From: Prorocentrum cordatum
Lineage: Eukaryota; Sar; Dinophyceae; Prorocentrales; Prorocentraceae
DNA: 64,000 nt
NCBI GenBank assembly: GCA_963575745.1
Contig: CAUYUJ010020159.1
Coordinates: 334,371-398,370 of the forward strand
Direction of reading: 5' to 3'
Position numbers and translations under genes: made by a program. The notes under the pieces were generated by a model. That model did no database searches. It had not been told where the DNA came from and saw only the letters and a program-made list of their open reading frames with translations. Numbering within the stretch: position 1 is the stretch's first letter; each line of letters starts with the position of its first letter. Below are positions 61,186 through 64,000 of the stretch, piece by piece.

Positions 61186-61594
61186 GTTCCTGGGATGGGT
61201 GTCGGGCCCCCATCCGCGATGAGTTTGGGATCGAAACGTTCCCCCCTGAGCCTATCCCCCCCTAAAGTTCCCCCCCTTTGCTTTCTGGTCATAACTCGGC
61301 TCCCTGGCGACCGCCCGGGACGAACCGGGCGGCCCAGGAATGCTCTCGGCGAGGCGCAGCCGCTGGAAGGCATCCCGAGGCTGGAAAGCCGACGCGAACC
61401 GACGAAAATGTAAACCTTGCTTGAAGCCTCGTCTCCGCCTAACGTTGCCCTCGGGCACCAGCTCCGTGCGAAGCGTTTCCTTGAACGGCGCTGGCGCCAG
61501 GATCGTTCCGAAGGAAGCGTACCTCTCGTCGGACGCCCGCAGGTAGGCGTCGGCACCGAGAGCGAGGGCCGCTCCTGGGGTAACCGGCCTTGAG
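61186..61594. other. no recognisable gene
   Basis: Mixed GC-rich sequence with no supportable feature. Confidence 0.4.
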
Positions 61595-61770
61595 CTTCTC
61601 CACGCCCGTAAGATTGACACGCCCAGGGCGATGACCATCTCAAATACGTGCCCTCAGAAACTGAAGGAGTGTTTAAAGTCAGCACCCGGCCCCGGCACCG
61701 AGACATGGCGATGCCAGTCATAGGCACAGGGATCTGCTTCAGGTTGGTGATGGGGGGACAGAGACCCAGA
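61595..61770 (+). repeat. dispersed repeat family N, copy 2
   Basis: Matches 41262-41420 (taagattgacacgcc, gggcgatgacc, gccctcagaaac, caggttggt). Confidence 0.6.
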
Positions 61771-61903
61771 CATGCGACGTCCTGATTTCCTCAGGATGAC
61801 GCCCCTGGAAGTCCCGACCCTCTCCCTGGGGCTGGTGTTCCTCCCGAAACGTTGAATGATGGCCCCGAGGCACGGCGAGGGCACCCCGAGGCCAAAAATA
61901 GCC

Positions 61904-62065
61904 TCAAGTCGGGCGCGTCACCCTACAGGTATATGTTGGGAGATGTTTTATGACTAATCAAAAATGTTCACACCCAAAATCCACAAATAATCAGAACATG
62001 TTCCCCAGGCTATGCTTGTGATATTTTTATGCATCCCTCCTGTACGGGGACACGCCCGACGTTAA
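61904..62065 (+). mobile_element. MITE family A, copy A13 with perfect 8-bp duplication
   Basis: Left TCAAGTCGGGCGCGTCACCC, right CCTGTACGGGGACACGCCCG then ACGTTAA. AAATAGCC is present at 61896-61903 and 62066-62073. The identity extends two more A, so the exact boundary is ambiguous by up to two bases. Confidence 0.9.
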
Positions 62066-62285
62066 AAATAGCCAAACACCTCCCGTCCTGATTTTTTTAC
62101 GACGCGATCGTGCCTGGGGAGGCACCCCTGCTGCTCCCCAGGCCTCTCGGGGGCGACTGCAGCAGTGACGGCAGGGCTTCCCCGGAGGCCTCCCCAGGAA
62201 GAGCGGAGGGCGGGGGAGAACGCCGCCACCTGCATCGACGCGCGCGCCCACACCCCCACATCGGTCCCAAATCGTTCCATCAGAC

Positions 62286-62460
62286 CTAAGTCGGGCGTGT
62301 TCCCCTACAGGCAGATGTTGGAGAAGCAATGTGTATATATATATATATATATATAATGTTCAAAAATATTCCGAAATAGTTCTTTATAGGAAAAATCGTA
62401 CCCCGACTATTTTCTACTACTTTTGGATATTCCTCCTGAAGAGGGTCACGCACGACTGAA
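62286..62460 (+). mobile_element. MITE family A, copy A14
   Basis: Left CTAAGTCGGGCGTGTTCCCC, right TCCTGAAGAGGGTCACGCAC then GACTGAA. A TA repeat lies at about 62334-62356. Flanks CATCAGAC and CACCACCC agree at only five of eight. Confidence 0.75.
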
Positions 62461-62949
62461 CACCACCCCTCCCGGCGAGCGCGGTCCAGGCGCAGAGGCG
62501 AGAACCTCACACGACGTCCTCTGAAACCCTGGCGTCTCAACGCGTTCGAGCCGGGCGTTTCCGCTTCTCTCTGGGCCCCAGGCCCTCACAGATCGATCTG
62601 GCTTGAGAGATGACGCAGTACATAGGATTTGTGTTTACAACGCTGCAAGGTTTTGCGATGCTGCGTTTCTGTCGCTGCGATATTGTTTTACGATGCTGCA
62701 TGTCTTACGATGTTGCATTTGCTCCGCTTTGTCGGATCTCAAGGTCGTCACCGTCGGTCCCCGAAGTCCGACGTCATGGAACACTGCACCTCGTGGGGGG
62801 GGGATCGTGACCAAAACCTTCGACCCGAACTTCCTGCCAGGCTTGACGAGAAAGACCGATCCGCGAGGGCCCCGCGGGGACCGATCCCTGGCGAGAGCGC
62901 CCAGTGTGACGAACCAACAACACACACCCATACCCATAGGGGGGTCGGA
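62461..62949. other. no recognisable gene
   Basis: A cgatgctgc/acgatgttgc word is repeated at 62650-62720. No coding motif is seen. Confidence 0.4.
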
Positions 62950-62958
62950 AAGGGCCAT

Positions 62959-63072
62959 GGGTGCGTGTTGTCGGATGGGGGTCCCCGCTCGAACGGGAGC
63001 GTTCCCTAGGGTCCGACAACCCGCACCCATACCCATAGCCAGTCCTCCTCCCGACGACCCCCTTATGGGTAT
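62959..63072. repeat. inverted-repeat block S, copy 1
   Basis: gggtgcgtgttgtcgga on the left pairs with tccgacaacccgcaccc on the right around gctcgaacgggagcg, followed by ccagtcctcctcccgacgac and ccccttatgggta. Copy 2 (63702-63822) is nearly identical. Confidence 0.8.
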
Positions 63073-63087
63073 GGGTGTGTGTGCTTG

Positions 63088-63236
63088 AACGCCCGAGTTA
63101 TCCGGGGTAACTCGGGTCCGGGGTAACTCGGGTTTGGGTTCCCGAAAAACGAACCCGAGTTATCCCTGACCCGAGTTATCCGAAAAACGAACCCGAGTTA
63201 TCCCTGACCCGAGTTACCCCTGATGATTCGGGGCTC
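63088..63236. repeat. CGAGTTA array, copy 1
   Basis: Alternating direct and inverted words: gcccgagttatccggggtaactcggg, ggggtaactcgggt, gaacccgagttatccctgac, ccgagttacccctgatgat, then tcggggctctg. Copy 2 lies at 63549-63694. Confidence 0.85.
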
Positions 63237-63407
63237 TGATGTGCTGTTCGTTCGTCACAGTGCCCAACAAACAAACCAAAAAAGCGAGGCCTGGAAAACC
63301 CGGCGCCGTCCGCACGGACGTCGGGGCACGCGCGAGCCGAGGCAGCGGCCGCTCGAGACCCGGCCCCTGGACGACCCCTTTCCAAGGGGCCCAAAAGGGC
63401 GCCCAAG

Positions 63408-63557
63408 GAAATACACACACAAGTGACAGGATCCCCAAGATTTTCCCATGTTTTCTTCTGGGTTTTTGTCTTCCTCCCACGTCCCACACTTTCTCATATT
63501 TTCGGGGGAATCGACGATTCCTTGTGTCTGTGTTTTTTTTTTTGCCCTCCTGACCCG
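63408..63557 (+). mobile_element. MITE-like family D, copy 3
   Basis: aaatacacacacaagtgacagg, atccccaagattttccc, gggggaatcgacgat, cttgtgtctgtgt, then a run of T and gccctcctga. It sits directly against the second CGAGTTA array. Confidence 0.72.
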
Positions 63558-63694
63558 AGTTACCCCTGATGATTCGGGGCTCTGGACGCCCGAAGTATCC
63601 GGGGTAACTCGGGTCCGGGGTAAGTCGGGTTCGGACTCCCCGAAAAAGGAACCCGAGTTATCCCTGACCCGAGTTACCCCTGATGATCGGGGCT
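63549..63694. repeat. CGAGTTA array, copy 2
   Basis: Same words and order as 63088-63236, with small changes (gcccgaagtatccgg, ggggtaagtcgggt). Confidence 0.85.
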
Positions 63695-63701
63695 CTGAAA
63701 A

Positions 63702-63822
63702 AGGGCTATGGGTGCGTGTTGTCGGATGGGGGTCCCCGCTCGAACGGGAGCGTTCCCTAGGGTCCGACAACCCGCACCCATACCCATAGCCAGTCCTCCT
63801 CCCGACGACCCCCTTATGGGTA
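63702..63822. repeat. inverted-repeat block S, copy 2
   Basis: gctatgggtgcgtgttgtcg pairs with cgacaacccgcacccatacc, and the tail is the same as in copy 1. Confidence 0.8.
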
Positions 63823-63824
63823 CT

Positions 63825-64000
63825 GCAGGTCCGTGCCGTGTCGACCCCAGCGTTGGTTTTTGACACCGCAGGGATCGGTCAACCTTGAACGATCGGCCGT
63901 TCCCGCAACGTCCAATCGTTCAACATTGACCGATTCCACGTCGCCGCCGGCGTTCAATATTGAACGCCGCCGGCAGGGTCGCCGCCGGTCGACACGACGC
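63825..64000 (+). mobile_element. MITE-like family I, copy 3 (cut by window edge)
   Basis: GCAGGTCCGTGCCGTGTCGA at the left and ggtcgacacgacgc at the window end. Interior gttcaaccttgaacgatcgg-like and cgttcaatattgaacg palindromes are present. Only a few terminal bases are missing. Confidence 0.8.

Overview
The window looks like nuclear DNA of a dinoflagellate. The best evidence is three near-matches to the 22-nt dinoflagellate spliced leader (DinoSL): 21/22 at 2788-2809 (minus), 20/22 at 34074-34095 (minus), and one with two substitutions and one inserted base at 49974-49996 (plus). Two sit at the 5' ends of LINE retrotransposons and one is just upstream of a retrogene-like reading frame. DNA, GC-rich and dominated by triplet repeats, has no operons, no rRNA or tRNA gene that I can recognise, and almost no intact host gene. 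Most long open frames are by-products of GAG/CTC, GAC, CAT and GGT repeats.

Layout. 1-5.9 kb: triplet repeats around a candidate processed retrogene (1644-2783). 5.9-13 kb: foldback and MITE-like repeats, a GATC-rich minisatellite (8.85-9.75 kb) and further triplet repeats. 13.0-24.6 kb: a head-to-tail tandem duplication of a 5.76-kb block, each copy holding three MITEs, a 75-bp minisatellite, a lower-GC gene-like region on the minus strand, and long GAG and GGT tracts. 24.6-29 kb: dispersed repeats, including a TA/T/A tract of almost 180 bp. 28.9-34.1 kb: a minus-strand APE-class LINE (LINE-1 here) with ORF1, an intact-looking endonuclease, a frameshifted reverse transcriptase and a C-terminal zinc motif, plus a small ORF1/ORF2 deletion chimera at its 3' side. 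34-50 kb: many short inverted-repeat elements, often abutting each other, and one exon-like DUF4336-type fragment. 50-60.1 kb: a second, unrelated plus-strand LINE (LINE-2) whose endonuclease is split by a 5.3-kb insertion made of two 2.6-kb units, each with eight copies of a 160-bp satellite. 60-64 kb: more MITEs, a CGAGTTA-type inverted-repeat array and a truncated MITE at the window edge.

The most informative signals are: (1) spliced-leader relics at the 5' ends of two different LINEs, suggesting that trans-spliced retrotransposon mRNA was reverse transcribed and inserted; (2) a MITE family with inverted termini TTARGTCGGGC and 8-bp target duplications, perfect in three copies, with a paralogous unoccupied site elsewhere in the window; (3) the satellite insertion, whose edges restore the LINE-2 endonuclease reading when removed. 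All identifications were made by reading the sequence; no search or alignment program was run.
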